Notes: generated by a model from the sequence alone, not told the origin. DNA of 64,000 bases from Centrapalus pauciflorus (GCA_020465985.1 JAANYP010000383.1:1580734-1644733), one strand, 5' to 3'. Counted from the stretch's first letter, positions 12,455 through 27,070 are shown. A program made the numbers and translations.

Positions 12455-13178
12455 GAATGGGCTCCACCACGCACAAACTTCGTCCTCGAAGTTAGCTATG
12501 TTCGAACAGACTTGGATATGTTGCTTTCATGACATCTTCAGATTCTCAAGACTGATGCGAACCTTTGTGGTGTTTCCACTGGACGAGCACCATCTGTATT
12601 TCTTTATTTCTAAGATTTTTGGTCTTCGAGTCCAAAATACATTCCGGCTCTTCAACCACTCGTAGCTTTTCATCAATTTGCAGATTAACATGTGGTATCT
12701 GCACTTCTCTTTCATCTGCTAAGCTCTTTCTCAAGTGACTAACATGGAATACAGGATGTATTCTCGCTAAGTCAGTTGGCAGTTCAAGACGGTAAGATTG
12801 ATTTCCTATCTTTTCAACGATCTTGAACGGACCAATGAATCTCGGAGCTAGCTTGTTTCGCTTTATGAATCTTACCACATTTTTCATTGGAGATACTTTC
12901 AGCATCACCCAATCGTTAACTGCAAAACTGATAGATCTATGTCGATTGTCATAATATGACTTCTGCCTACTTTGAGCTTCAAGGATGTTTCTTCTGACCA
13001 GTTGAGTTTTCTCATGAGTCAATTGTAGAAGGGCAGCACCCGCTATAGGCGATTCACCTGTTTCACGCCAACAGGTGGGAGTTCTGCACTTTCTTCCGTA
13101 TAGAGCTTCAAAAGGCGCCATCATAATTGTTGAATGATAACTGTTATTATATGAGAATTCGACCAAAGGCAGATGGTC
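12455..13178 (-). pseudogene. Ty3/gypsy integrase C-terminus and chromodomain remnant
   Basis: The minus-strand frame encodes the end of a chromovirus-type polyprotein. In order it has the distal integrase core (VEFSYNNSYHSTIMMAPFEA, YGRKC), a GPY/F-type module (FIGPFKIVEKIGNQSYRLEL, HPVFHVSHLRK), and a chromodomain-like tail (EPECILDSK, VLVQWKHH). It then stops at 12546, where a Trp-type codon appears to have become TGA; recognisable sequence (SEDVMKATYPSLFE) continues beyond the stop to the LTR. Everything upstream (gag, protease, RT, RNase H, most of integrase) is missing, cut off at the TA microsatellite at 13191. It is dead retroelement debris, not a host gene. Confidence 0.85.
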
Positions 13179-13190
13179 ATAACTGTTATA

Positions 13191-13219
13191 CATATATATA
13201 TATATACATATATATATAC

Positions 13220-13300
<81 letters not shown>
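13191..13300. repeat. (TA)n with CATA interruptions
   Basis: A dinucleotide tract truncating the gypsy remnant. The sequence after it (AGATATGAATCTCGTGAGAA, then GAAGAGGTGAGAAG) resembles one end of family I, so a relic of that family lies in about 13301-13400. Confidence 0.85.
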
Positions 13301-13302
<2 letters not shown>

Positions 13303-13704
13303 ATATGAATCTCGTGAGAACGATTGTTGTGTGAGAAGAGGTGAGAAGTAACTACAAGTTGCCATGTGTCATCCTTTCTAAAAGAAAATCAATGGCAAAT
13401 CAGTCATAGTTTTATATATTATCTCTCCACGCCAATAATTATGTTTTTAATTAGTTATCAATATTTATGGAAACAATACTTTTAACAAATATAAAGATGA
13501 AACAATGAATTATATTTTAATCTAATAAGAAAATGAAAACATTCGTTCATCATCAATTTTTTTACAAATCTATTGAATCAAACACATATTAACATAATTA
13601 ATAGCTTTTTTTATAAATTCATACATATTCATACAAAATCAATCAAAATTTTTTTATAGAATCAAACACATCTAATACAAAATCAACCTAAATTTAAATA
13701 GAAA

Positions 13705-14339
13705 CGTATTTTCATATTGAAATTAGATAAATTTGTCTCCAACCCATACTATATTAACAAAGATGGTGACATGAATTTTTTACATGTAGTTGTGTCAATT
13801 AGAATTTTAAGTGATGTACAAGAAATTAATAAATTATCAGATAAATAGATTGATTAAATGTTGCATATTTTGATAACATGTACAAATATTATTGCATAAA
13901 TCATGTTAAAAAATAATTTCCTTGCATAAATTGGTAAAAGAGGGAAAACGTTATTGCATTTTTTTGTTAACAAATTCAAATGTCATTACATAAATTGTAG
14001 TAAAAGCAATTTTGCTGCATAAGCTAATAAAATGTGAAAACGACGTTGCATAAATACGTGGTTAACCTTATATAAGTATGTTAATTACTCGTTTCATAAC
14101 ATTCAATGTTTAATTATCTCAATTTAATGTGCAATTTATTACGTCTTCTCATTTTTATTAATTTGACATCTAAAATTATATGATGCTATAACAAATCTTT
14201 GATCTTAAATGTCAAAAATTTCAACAATAAATGCAAACATAATTACAATTCACAATGCATGAACTCTGAAGTCTCCATATAAACATACACTCACCCAAGT
14301 ATGTTTTACCATACTATCAATCCATTGTAAACAAAGAAA
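13705..14339. other. upstream region of A2, conserved with A3
   Basis: It aligns with 35490-36114, for example at CTATATTAACAAAGATGGTG. It marks the left edge of the duplicated DEFL unit and includes the promoter. No other gene is seen. Confidence 0.65.
14278..14283 (+). promoter_or_regulatory. candidate TATA box of A2
   Basis: TATAAA lies 62 bp before the A2 start codon. It is conserved in A3 at about 36053. Confidence 0.5.
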
Positions 14340-14793
14340 ATGAAGAAATCCTTAATTTTCACAACATTTCTTGTTTTCCTTATGGCTGCAGGTAACTTAC
14401 AAAATCTTAAGATAAAATTTGTCATTATAACTTCCATTACACACACCCACGATGCAGTAGCAGTAGTTATAGGCTGCTAAAAAGAAAACATTTCAAGAAA
14501 ACATATTGTCATGACTCGCAAATTTGTTAAACATTATTTAATTATTAATGGATCATCATTATGAATATGCAGGTTTGGACTTGCTCATGGCCAGAGATGT
14601 TGTTGGCATCGATATTCCTGGCATTTGTGAAGACAATCATTTCTTGCCGCTATGTGATAAATTTGAATGTAGCCATGTTTGTGCTAAGATTCATGGATAT
14701 AGATCCAGTGGAGAATGTCCAAATATATTTAAATGTCGTTGTTTTTTTGAGTGTCCTGTAAAAAATATTCAGGATATTCCATCTCTTGATTGA
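14340..14793 (+). CDS. defensin-like peptide A2
   Basis: A complete DEFL gene. Exon 1 is 14340-14391 (17 codons plus one base), the intron 14392-14572 (GTAAC to TGCAG), and exon 2 14573-14793. The roughly 90-residue product starts with a basic-hydrophobic signal peptide (MKKSLIFTTFLVFLMAAG) and a short acidic/hydrophobic linker. The eight-cysteine domain follows with spacing 8, 4, 3, 11, 5, 1, 3, the alpha-helix CxxxC and gamma-core CxC signatures, and an acidic tail ending IPSLD. The start was chosen because it gives the signal peptide, sits just after a conserved leader (TGTAAACAAAGAAA), and is identical in A3. The product is likely apoplastic. It could serve defence or reproductive signalling; the sequence does not decide. 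Confidence 0.88.
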
Positions 14794-16959
14794 TAATAAT
14801 AATCTTTAAAAATCAATGTTTTAAATTCTTCTTAGTTAGGAAAGTTATTTCCTATATGCAAAATGATATATATTATTTAGCAAGTGTGGTCGCAATAACA
14901 ATATGCATAATTACATATTATTTATTCGGTTTATAAATAAGTAGTGGTCTATCCAAAACAATTTTAGTTGTTTATGAATACATGGTATTTAGATTAACCG
15001 CTCACAAATCGAATATGTGTTTACGAGTGGTAAAACTACAAATCCATGTCGTTTTGTGAAACAAAGAATTACATTTATATCAAGGGAAGAATAATACCAA
15101 AGTTATTCCTTTGACATTCCAAATAAGTTAACTCAAAGTGAATATCTACAAGACTTATCCACAAAATCTATCCTAAATGCAAAGTTCAAGAAAATATTTT
15201 ATAATATTACACTGCAAAAAAAAAGAAGTCAAATTTTCACATTTATTTGAGTAAATGTACAAACTTATATGTGTCTAGAAATACAAGTGTATAAAAATTG
15301 TGAATAAATTGTATTAACTGTATAATTTGACATATATATGAATTTATAATAAATATAAATAAATGAATCTTATTCATCACTCGCCATTCTTTCACTACGG
15401 TGACATCATAAAGTTTTTACAGTTGTTACTTACATAGTTTTCTAAAATAATGCTATATCTATTTTTGTAAATAAATTAAATATTAATTTAGATACGTTGA
15501 AGATTACTTATTGTTTTTGAATTCTCATTTGATGAATTTTTTTTTGTAAAAAATTTGATTTGAATGTGTTGTTAATATTCTATCAAAAATTTTCTTTGAA
15601 AACTAGTATATTAAATAGGACAAAATCCTTTTACCTCTGGTATCTCCAAACTAAACAAATTAATGTTTAGTAAAAGAAATTCTTGTGTAACTAATTATAT
15701 ACTAAATGATTATAGTTAAGGTTTATGTACCGTTACAGATATAAATAATAACATGTGATTGTATATTTTACGAATATACTTGTTTTTTAAAGGCAATAAC
15801 ATTATATATGAAACCTTATTACCATTTCAAAATAAAAATCAGCTTGTCATAAATTACTTAGTTTCTAAAACTTTGTATATAATAATACCATTGAAATACA
15901 TACAAATATCTAACAATGGAATTAGTAATATAATGTAACTTATGCAACTGTTTTTATGATTTAAGGAAAAAATATGATTTTTGTTTTTAATGTAAAGGCT
16001 AATATGATATGATAATGTAATTATAAATTATAATGAATTTCTTATAATAAATTTATATGTTTAAATTCACAATTTGCGTTATATTAATTAATTTTATTTC
16101 ATTAATTACAAAGTGGATATTATTTGATAAATTATTGTTATGCACTCAGTTTATATAGATTGATTGTCTTAAAACAAATTTGTATTAAACGACTTTTAGA
16201 AAATTTTTACTATACTTCACAATATTGAAATAAAACTCACACTTTGGTTGAAGTTAAATCTTGTGAAAATAGAATGAATTTGAAACTATCGAATGATGGA
16301 CTTTATATTTATCATATTAATTATTCACAACTAACTGTGTTTAACCAAATTTGTCAAGATCGGGATTTGATCTAGCATCGTTTTTGTCTTCGTAATATAG
16401 GATCGTAAAATCGAGAACGAGATACTAATATCCACGAAAAAATAATTAGTTCTAGGTACTTAACTTATATTTTCTATCATAAACTAACCTATATAACATT
16501 TTTAAAAAAGACTTAAGAAACGTCCTACATATGTGACCGATCTTATGATACTAACAACAATCTTAGGTGAATTTGGTGGAATTCAACCAAAATGTAAGAT
16601 CGGATCAATGATCGATCTATCAACCCATGCCACTTACATTCAAACATCGATCTGCATCGATTTTGAAAGTTAGGATCATACATCAGGATTACGATCCTAA
16701 CACCATTATTATTAACCATAACTATTTAGTATACAATTTATTATGTATTCCTATTTTATTAAATTGGCTTCTAAAGTTATATTGCATTACCATTAAATTA
16801 GAATTTGTGTCTTGTGTCTTGAATGTCAAAGATTTCAACAATAAATGCAATTATAATTACAATGTTCGGTGCATGAACTATAAATTCTCCCATACATATA
16901 ACATATACACACACTCACACTCAAGCATCATACAATCCATCCATTATAAACAAACAAAA
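14794..16959. other. spacer between A2 and B2 (unit 2 copy)
   Basis: It is near-identical to 416-2583 with small indels and has no gene. The frame 16627-17022 mirrors that at 2251-2646 and is not considered coding. Confidence 0.7.
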
Positions 16960-17421
16960 ATGAAGAAATCCTTGGTTTTAACCATATTTCTGGTTTTCCT
17001 TATGACTGCAGATAACTTATAAATTTTTTCCTTTGTTTTAAGACTCCGTTATAATAACTTCCATTATACAAACACACACACAACAATAGCTTATGCTGTT
17101 AAGAAGAAAACCTTTCAAGAAAACATGTTGTCATGACTTGAAGATTTGTTGAACATCTTAAAAATCATGCATTTGATTATTAATGGATCGTGCATGTATT
17201 TCATATTTGCAGGTTTAGAGTTGATCATGGCCAGAAATGTTGTTGCTATGTGTAGTGACGATCATTTCTTAATGATATGTGATAAATTTGAATGCGATCA
17301 TCTTTGTGGTAACCTGCATCCATATAAATCCACTGGCGAATGCTTTCATCCGTTTAATTGTCGTTGTGTGTATCAGTGTAGTGAAAAGGAAGGTCTTCAA
17401 GATTATCCTTCTCGATCTTAA
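16960..17421 (+). pseudogene. defensin-like peptide B2 with mutated splice donor
   Basis: Sister of B1: exon 1 at 16960-17011, exon 2 at 17213-17421. The signal peptide starts MKKSLVLTIF, and the mature region keeps all eight cysteines with the family spacing. As in B1, the intron begins AT (17012) instead of GT, so normal U2 splicing should fail and the unspliced frame ends at once. Exon 2 differs from B1 by only a few residues (for example Glu for Val after the junction, Met for Thr before the first Cys, Gln for Lys near the end). The intact second frame may reflect recent duplication rather than selection. Confidence 0.65.
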
Positions 17422-18481
17422 CTAATAAAATCAACAGTTTTCATAATTTCATGCTTTAAATTCTTCTTATCTTAGTTAACAAAGTTAATGTTTATATGCA
17501 TGCATATGAATTCTATTAATCATGGTTTAAATTCTTCTTATCTTAGTTAACAAACAATGGAACTATTTTTATTTAAACAAACTACTATTATTTATCAAAA
17601 AATTTAAATAAAAATCAGGTAAGTGATACTCTTAGGAATTGAACTAAGTGAAAATAATGAGGGTTGAACTAATGAAAGACAAAGAGAAATTAAAAGGTTA
17701 CAAATTAAGTATTTATAATTAATTGATATTTACTCTCATCAATTAAATAATTATAACATTGCATTAAAACTTAAAATTTAAAATTTCAATGCATACTTAT
17801 ATAATATATTTTCTTAAAAATAAAATACACATGTTTGTATTATTGATTTTTTTAATTGTTTTTTATAAATAATCATAAACGTTTAATAAAATTTCAATAT
17901 CTATCATTTTATTAACTCTATTTTTGTAAAATTTTAGAAAAATATAAGAACCTATTGGTAATTTAAAATATAGAGTGTAATCTACAATTTTTTTATAGTT
18001 AAGTTTTCTAAAATCATGTATTTAAAAAGTTATAAATTTCATATATTGAGCAATGATTTAATTATATGTTTTTTTTGTCTAATTACAATATAAAAGCAAC
18101 TCTACTTCAAATTGTTTCTTTTTACCATAATGAAAATACAACCAGATAACAAAACGTAATACTACACTAAATGAAATATACCTATTAAAAGAAATATTAA
18201 ATTATTAATTCAATAAACATAAAAATTTCAAATAAAATATATAATGTATTGTTAATATTAAGATCATATAAAAGACTTATAAAATGTATAAACATAGTTA
18301 CAAATATCCTCATTAAATTAAATTTTAATATTAGTATTCACAAAGTCCAACTGTGCAACGATGGCTATTTTAAAATACATTATAATATTTATTAAATCGT
18401 ATCGTGTTTAATAACGTTTCTGAATCGATATTTATTAAAAGAATTTCAAAGATGAATTGAAATAAAAAAACAAATCATTAA
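17422..18481. other. B2 3' flank, then AT-rich DNA without genes
   Basis: The shared 3' flank ends abruptly near 17525, where TTAAATTCTTCTTATCTTAG (also at about 17457) is repeated and the match to units 1 and 3 stops. The rest is AT-rich with no recognisable element. Confidence 0.5.
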
Positions 18482-18490
18482 AATAAAATA

Positions 18491-20540
18491 GAGTAAATTA
18501 CAGACTTGGTCCCTGTGGTTTGCATAAAACTTTGGATACGGTCCCTGTGGTTTCAGTTTTGCATAAACGGTCCTTATTATAACTGTTTACTTGCAAAAAT
18601 GGTCCCTCTGCCGTTAACTTTAACAATCATATGGTTAAATCTTCTATAATGACCATTTTACCCTTTTCTTTGATAACATTTTAGTCCCTCAAGTTTGTAG
18701 TTCATTTTAGTTTTGGTCCTTCATGTAAATTTTTTTTATTTAACTCTTTTATTATTATTATTATTATTATCATTATTATAAAATTTATTATTATTATTAT
18801 TATTATTATTGATTTAACTTTTTACATATTAATTTATTTGTTTATTAAGTTTCCTATATTTTAATATATTTTTCAATTTAAATTACAAACTTGTTAATCT
18901 TTTTATTATAAACAATAGTATCAAATTAGAATCCATTTCGTTTTTTTAGCTTTTTCGAATGAAAAAATACAAATTTTTTATATTGTAGTTTTCCAAACCA
19001 AAAAATTTGAATCTTAAGCTTTTATTTCTTTTTACAAACAAAAAAAGGTTACTGACCATTCATGTTTAATTTTTTTCATTTTCTAAACGTAAAAAGCTAC
19101 GAAAACTAATGTGTTTTTTTTATTTTATCTGCACCAAAAGATTCAAGCTATTCCGATTTTATGTTTTGGAAAACGAAAGTAAATACATACAATTTTGTTA
19201 ATAGTTTTTGCAGACGAAAAAACTACAAATAATTCTGATTTTTAGTTTTTCCAAACAAAAAAAAAATCATTTTATTTTTTAAGTTTTTCGAATCAAACCA
19301 TTACCTTTTATTTTTTTTTTGTCCGGACGAAAAACTACGAACCATTACGTTTTAAAGTTTTTTTAAAAAATGAAATAGTGTGTAGCATTTTTGTTCAGAA
19401 AACAAAAAAATGAAATGGTTTGTAGTTTTTTACGATTGGAAAAAGTTAAAAACGTAATGATTAGAATAATATAAAAACTGAACAAAAAAATAAACTATTT
19501 CATTTTTTGAAAAATCGTATTTTTTACGTTTGGAAAAGGCTAAAAAATCAAAATGGGTTTATTTTTTTGTTTGATTTTTATGTTATTATAATAATTACGT
19601 TTTAAACTTTTTTCAATAGTAAAAAACTAAAAACCATTCCATTTTTTTTAGTTTTTCCAAACAAAAAGACTACACACTATTTCATTTATTTAAACAACTT
19701 TAAAGCGTAATGGTTTGTAATTTTTCGTTCGTAGAAAAAAATAAAATGTAATGGTTAGGTTGAAAAACTAGAAAAATAAATTGATTTTTGTTTGGAAAAA
19801 CTGAAAATCAGAATTATTCGTGGTTTTCTCGTTTGCAAAAACTAATAATAGAATTGTTTGTATTTATTTTCGTTTTCCAAAACAAAAATTCGGAATGGGT
19901 TGAATTTTTTGGTGCAGAAAAAAGTAAAAAACAGATTGGTCTTCGTAGATTTTTACGTTTTAAAATGAAAAAAACTTAAAAAAACATGTATGGTTAGTAA
20001 CTTCTTTTTGTTTGAAAAAACAAATAAAAACTTAAGGTTCAAAAATTTTTGGTTTAGAAACTACAATATAAAATGTTTGTATTTTTCATTTGAAAAAGCT
20101 AAAAAAAAAGGAATGGATTCTAATTTGATACAGTTGTTTATAATAAAAAGAAATAGTTAAGTTTGTAATTTAAATTATAAAATATATTAAAATATAGAAA
20201 ACTTAATAAACAAGAAAATTAATACGTAAAAAGTTAAAATACTAATATAATAATAAAAAAATAATTATAATAATATAATAATAAAAGAGTTAAATAAAAA
20301 ATTTACTTGAGGGACCAAAACTAAAATGAACTACAAACTTGAGGGACCAAAATGTTATCAAAGAAAAGGGTAAAATGGTAATAATAAAAGATTTAACCAC
20401 TTGTTTGTTAAGGTTAACGGCAGAGGGACCATTTTTGCAAGTAAACAGTGATAATAAGGACTGTTTATGCAAAATTGAAACTACAGGGACCGTATCTAAA
20501 ATTTTATGCAAACCACAGGGACCATTTATGTAATTTACTC
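18491..20540. mobile_element. Mutator-like element with about 1-kb terminal inverted repeats
   Basis: A 2050-bp foldback element flanked by a perfect 9-bp target duplication, AATAAAATA (18482-18490 and 20541-20549), which is diagnostic of Mutator-like elements. The termini are GAGTAAATTACA and TGTAATTTACTC. The arms continue as inverted repeats nearly to the centre (about 19515), including GGTCCCTGTGGTTTGCATAA on one side and its complement on the other. No transposase is present. Transcription across it would give a long hairpin RNA. Frames inside it are not genes. Confidence 0.88.
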
Positions 20541-20549
20541 AATAAAATA

Positions 20550-21763
20550 TAAAACTTTTATTGTTAAAAAAACTATCAAGAAGATATTCATAAAAGAATT
20601 CAAGTATAGATAAACAATTTTTTTGTTGTTAACACATTTCTTTCTTAAAATTATTAAAGTTTAAAACTATATAGTTGAAAGGATAAATGACAATGACCTA
20701 TAAGTTGGTGGATATAACGTTGACATATATATTTTTTAGCAATGAACCTTAAGAATATTTGACATGTCAATATAGAGCATATTAATCACCTACATCAACA
20801 TAAATAATTTATTAATAAAATATATAAGTCAAAATAATTTAAATAAATATATCATTAAAATATAAAAAGAATTATCAAAGTAGGATTAAGAACACACAAG
20901 TTTTTTTCTAGAAAGTCTATTTGTCAATAACTTCTTTGCATGGATGGTAACTTCAATGATGTCTATCATCAAATATAAAATATCACAGAATAAAAACTGT
21001 AATAATCGTTTTCACAAAATAGAATGTAATGCATGTGTTAGAAATGAAGAACGAACTTTAAATTTGACAAATAAAAGAAGAATAAATCAAGAAGAAAACT
21101 AAGCCGTGAAAATTTTAAAGAAAAAATGAGAATGTTTTAGATTGGCAAAAGAATTATTTGCAACTCATGCTATTTAAAACTTTTGATAACTGTTCATTTT
21201 CTTTGTAACTTATAGATGAATAATGATATAACAATTAATTATGGATAAGCAAGAGTCAAGAAACGGTATTGAAATCAAACAAAAAAAAAATCAAAAATTT
21301 ATGAAATGAATTAATTTATAAAAAAATAAAATTGATTATCAAGATTTAATATATCTAGAAATTTATATTATCTAACAAATGGATTAAATTATACAAAAAC
21401 AAAAATGATTATCAACATTTATTAGGATTAAGACTCAACTTTTATAGTATAAATAAGATATATATAGATATATAGATTAAAAAATTTAAAGAAAAAGAAT
21501 TAATTAGTAATCTCATTTATTAAATAGGACTCAACTTTTAATAATAAATCTAGAAATTTAAAATGAGTTAACTTATACAAAAAAAAAATTGATTGCACTT
21601 TTATATTTTAAAAAATTTAAAGAAAACAAGTAAATAGTACTCTCATTTATAATAAATCTAGAAATTTAAAATGAGTTAACTTATACAAACAAAATTGATT
21701 GTACTTTTAAAACATTTAAAGAAAAAAAGTAATTAGTACTCTTATTTATTACATAGACCTCAA

Positions 21764-21765
<2 letters not shown>
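20550..21765. other. AT-rich intergenic stretch with short tandem repeats
   Basis: No gene. From about 21300 to 21760 a unit of about 115 bp containing AATCTAGAAATTTA and ATGAGTTAACTTATACAAA recurs about three times, diverged. Confidence 0.5.

Positions 21766-21850
<85 letters not shown>
21766..21850. repeat. (TA)n microsatellite opening the first element chain
   Basis: A pure TA run of about 85 bp immediately before family B copy 1. Confidence 0.9.
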
Positions 21851-21855
<5 letters not shown>

Positions 21856-22260
21856 ATCAGGTTCATCAGCGTACCTATAAGATTCCAGCGTACCCTAATG
21901 TGGATGATCATTCACATATATTTTTTTTGAATAGACATATATAAGACAACATTATAAGATTTTTTCTCAAAAGAAGTAACATCATAAATTTTGTGAATGG
22001 TAAAAAAAGATCATGTGAATGGTCATTCACACTATTCACATGGTGTGAAATAACCATTCACATGGATGACCATTCACATAAATATGCATTGAGCATTCAC
22101 ATAATTTTTAAGGACACAGAAAGTGTAAATGTATGTGAATCATATAACATGTGTATAACATTAAATTAAATATGGTTATGAGAAAAAAAAATTTTAAATT
22201 AAGTTTTTTAAGGTTGGTACCTTCGGGTGCACTTGATTTCGAGAGGTACATTTTTGAACC

Positions 22261-22263
<3 letters not shown>
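21851..22263 (+). mobile_element. TA-anchored element family B, copy 1
   Basis: About 410 bp between two TA tracts. The left edge is AGAGAATCAGGTTCATCAGC and the right edge TTTTTGAACCTGA. The interior has palindromic GTGAATGGTCATTCACAC-type motifs. The same element occurs in reverse at 26641-27050. It is non-coding, with no target duplication other than TA. Confidence 0.75.

Positions 22264-22356
<93 letters not shown>
22264..22356. repeat. (TA)n microsatellite
   Basis: A pure TA run separating B copy 1 from C copy 1. Confidence 0.9.
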
Positions 22357-22358
<2 letters not shown>

Positions 22359-23123
22359 TTGAGGTTCTATGGGGCACCATATGCATCGGGAACCAAATGG
22401 GAACCAAAAATGCATTGCTTGTTTACAAATGATGCAATAAGGGTAATATTGGAATACTTTATTTGAATAAATTAATTATTCTTTTAATTAATAGGTTAGG
22501 ATTAAAATAGGAAACTAAATCAATATCATTAACCATTCTCCATATATTATTCCCTCTCTCTCACACACACACACACACACACAATCGACCGACGAGTTTG
22601 AGAAGACGATGATGAGATGAAGATGAAAATGATGCATCACGTTGAACTCATGAACCTATGAGCGTATACGATGTGAAGAAGACGAATACGAAGATGCATA
22701 GTATGAACAAGATGATGCATAACCTGGTGCTCCATATGAACACGATGATGCATAACCCGGGAAAGATAAATACGAAGATGCACAGTCAATGAAGATGATG
22801 AAGCATCATGTTGGATTTTTGTTCAATTGTAATTTTTTAATTTTAGAAGTGCATTTTATAAATTTATTAGCATTTAATACTTGATTATTGAATTAAATAT
22901 TCAATCAATATAAATTTAATTTTGAGTTGACTTGATATATTATTTTTTCCGAAAATACCCTTATGCACATCTAATATGTAAATCGTGCATCATAATGCGT
23001 TCACAAATTTCATCTTTATTACCCTTTTGCCATTGTAATCTTAGCCATTCATTTTCTAGATCTAATGGTGTATATGGGTTCCTAAGTTGCACGATGCACA
23101 CAGGTGCCCCATAGAATATAGGG
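22357..23123 (+). mobile_element. TA-anchored element family C, copy 1
   Basis: Left edge GAGGTTCTATGGGGCACC, right edge GGTGCCCCATAGAA, a clear terminal inverted repeat. The interior has a (CA)n run at about 22564 and several GATGCAT motifs in a purine-rich tract (22600-22820). Joined tail to tail with C copy 2 through only a few bases containing TATA. Confidence 0.75.
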
Positions 23124-24328
<1,205 letters not shown>

Positions 24329-24409
24329 TTGGTTCAAAAGCGTCCCCTTCAAAATCCTGCGTATACAGCGTACCCCACATAGGCAAGGGTATTTTCGTAA
24401 TTACAACGA

Positions 24410-25545
24410 CCATTCACATTCCTTAATTCACCATTCACATTAATTGATCATTCACATTAGTTAATTGATCATTCACATTACTTAATTGATCATTCACAAC
24501 ACTTATTTAACTATTTATACTTCTTTTACACTTATTTGATCATTTACATTACTTAATTGACCATTCACATTACTTAAATGATCATTCACATTACTTAATT
24601 AACCATTCACATTACTTAATTGACTATTCACATTACTTAAATGATCATTCACATTATTTAATTGATCATTCACATTACTTAATTAACCATTCACATTATC
24701 TAATTGACCATTCACATTACTTAAATGATCATTCACATTACTTAATTAACCATTCACATTACTTAATTGACCATTCACATTACTTAAATGATCATTCACA
24801 TTACTTAATTAACCATTTATATTACTTAATTGACCATTCACATTAGTTAAATGATCATTCACATTACTTAATTGACCATTCACATTACTTAATTGACCAT
24901 TCACATTACTTACATGATTATTCACATTATTTAATTGATCTTTCACATTACTTAATTAACCATTCACATTACTTAAATGATCATTCACATTACTTAATTA
25001 ACCAATCACATTACTTAATTGACCATCACATTACTTAAATGATCATTCACATTATTTAATTGATCATTCACATTACTTAATTAACCATTCACATTACTTA
25101 ATTGATCGTTCACAACACTTATTTAACTATTTATACTTCTTGTACACTTATTTGATCATTCACAATAATTATTTAACTATTTACACTTCTTTTATAATTA
25201 TTTGATCATTGATCATTCACATTACTCAATTGACCATTCGCATTATTTAATTGATCATTCACGTTACTTAATTGATCATTCACATTACTTAATTGATCGT
25301 TCACATTACTTAAATGATCATTCACATTACTTAATTGACCATTCACATTACTTAATTGATCATTCACAACACTTATTTGATCATTCACATGAATTATTTG
25401 ACCATTTACAGTATTTATTTCATCATTCGCAATAATTATTGGACTTTTACTTCTTCTGCACTTATTTGATCAAATCACAACACTTATTTGATCATTCACA
25501 ATTCTTCTACACTTATTTGATCATTCACACTTTTTCTAAACTTAT
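24410..25545 (+). repeat. 21-nt minisatellite array, left arm
   Basis: Several dozen diverged copies of a 21-nt unit centred on ATTCACATTACTTAATTGAT, with variants AAATGAT, ATTAAC and ATTGACC. The inner part changes to a related unit containing ACTTATTTGATCATTCACA. Approximate unit boundaries were counted by eye. Confidence 0.85.
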
Positions 25546-25549
25546 ATAA

Positions 25550-26420
25550 ATGGTCAAATAATTAATGTGAATTATCAAATAAATACTATGAATGGTCAAA
25601 TAATTCTTGTGAATGATCAAATTAGTGTTGTGAATGATCAAATAAGTGTAGAAGAACTGTGAATGATCAAATTAGTATTGTGAATAATCATAAAACTGTT
25701 ATGAATGATGAAATAAGTGTAGAAGAAGTGTGAATGTTCAAGTAATTATTGTGAATGGTAAATAAGTGTAGAAGAACTGTAAATACTCAAATAATTATTG
25801 TGAATGGTCAAATAATTCATGTGACGATCAAATAAGTGTTGTGAATGATCAATTAAGTAATGTGAATGGTCTTAAGTAATGTGAATGGTCAATTAAGTAA
25901 TGTGAATGATCAAATAATTATAAAAGAAGTGTAAATAGTTAAATAAATATTGTGAATGATCAAATAAATGTCGTGAATGATCAAATAAGTGTAAAAATTT
26001 GTAAATAGTCAAATAACTTTTGTGAATGATCAAATAAATGTTGTGAATGAACAATTAAGTAATGTGAATGATCAAATAAGTAATGTGAATGGTCAATTAA
26101 GTAATTGAATGATCATTTAAGTAATGTGAATGATCATTTAAGTAATGTGAATGATCAATTAAGTAATGTGAAAGATTATTTAAGTAATGTGAATGGTCAA
26201 TTAAGTAATGTGAATGATCAATTAAGTAATGTGAATGATCGAATAAGTAATGTGAATGATTAAATAATTATAGAAGAAGTGTAAGTAGTCAAATAATTAT
26301 TGTGAATGATCAAATAAGTGTAAAAGAATTGTAAATAGTCAAATAAATCTTGTGAATGATCAAATAAGTGTTGTGAATGAATAATATGTGAATGATCATT
26401 TTATAATGTGAATGATTGCT
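25550..26420 (-). repeat. 21-nt minisatellite array, right arm (inverted)
   Basis: The complement of the left-arm unit, GTGAATGATCAATTAAGTAA, repeated. The inner-to-outer order of sub-variants mirrors the left arm, so the two arms can pair. Confidence 0.85.
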
Positions 26421-26565
26421 GTAATTACAAAAATACCCTTCCAGCTTAAAAAAAAGGGGACGCTCATGGAGTTTCATTTTTTGATCTCAACCATTGATTT
26501 ATTTAATCTTGTGACTTTTGATGGGTACCCTTGGTACACTGGATTTTGAAAGGGACTCTTTCGAA

Positions 26566-26568
<3 letters not shown>

Positions 26569-26640
<72 letters not shown>
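26569..26640. repeat. (AT)n microsatellite
   Basis: A pure AT run between D and B copy 2. Confidence 0.9.
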
Positions 26641-26643
<3 letters not shown>

Positions 26644-27050
26644 CAGTTTCAAAAAGGTTCCTCTAGAAATCAAGTGCACCCGAAGGTACCAACCTTAAAA
26701 AAATTTTTTAAAATTTTTTTCTCATAACCATGTTTAATTTAATGTTATACACATGATATATGAATTTCACATACATTCACACATTCTGTGTCCTTAAAAA
26801 TTATGTGAATGATCAATGCATATTTATGTGAATGGTCATCCATGTGAATGATCATTTCACACCATGTGAATGGTGTGAATGATCATTCACATTAGCTTTT
26901 TTTACCATTCACAAGATTATGATGTTGTTTCTTTTGATAAAAAAATCTTATAATGTTGTATTATACATGTCTATTCAAAAAAAATATATGTGAATGATCA
27001 TTCACATTAGGGTACGCTGGAATCTTATAGGTACGCTGATGAACCTGATT
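26641..27050 (-). mobile_element. TA-anchored element family B, copy 2, inverted
   Basis: The reverse complement of 21851-22263 with few differences; it ends GGTACGCTGATGAACCTGAT before TA. The two B copies bracket C1, C2 and D. Confidence 0.75.
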
Positions 27051-27070
27051 CTATATATATATATATATAT

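Noticed and set aside
12447..12665. Plus-strand frame over the gypsy remnant
   Set aside because: It is the antisense shadow of the chromodomain region.
22194..22466. Open frames rich in Ile-Tyr repeats at each (TA)n tract
   Set aside because: Pure dinucleotide TA has no stops in some frames and reads as Tyr-Ile; these occur at every tract on both strands and have no protein features.
25202..25435. Heptapeptide-repeat protein (DHSHYLI repeats)
   Set aside because: It is the 21-nt minisatellite read in one frame; all neighbouring units contain stops and the opposite strand gives a similar artefact.
24410..26420. CRISPR-like array
   Set aside because: Units are contiguous 21-nt repeats without distinct spacers, in plant DNA, and no cas genes are present.
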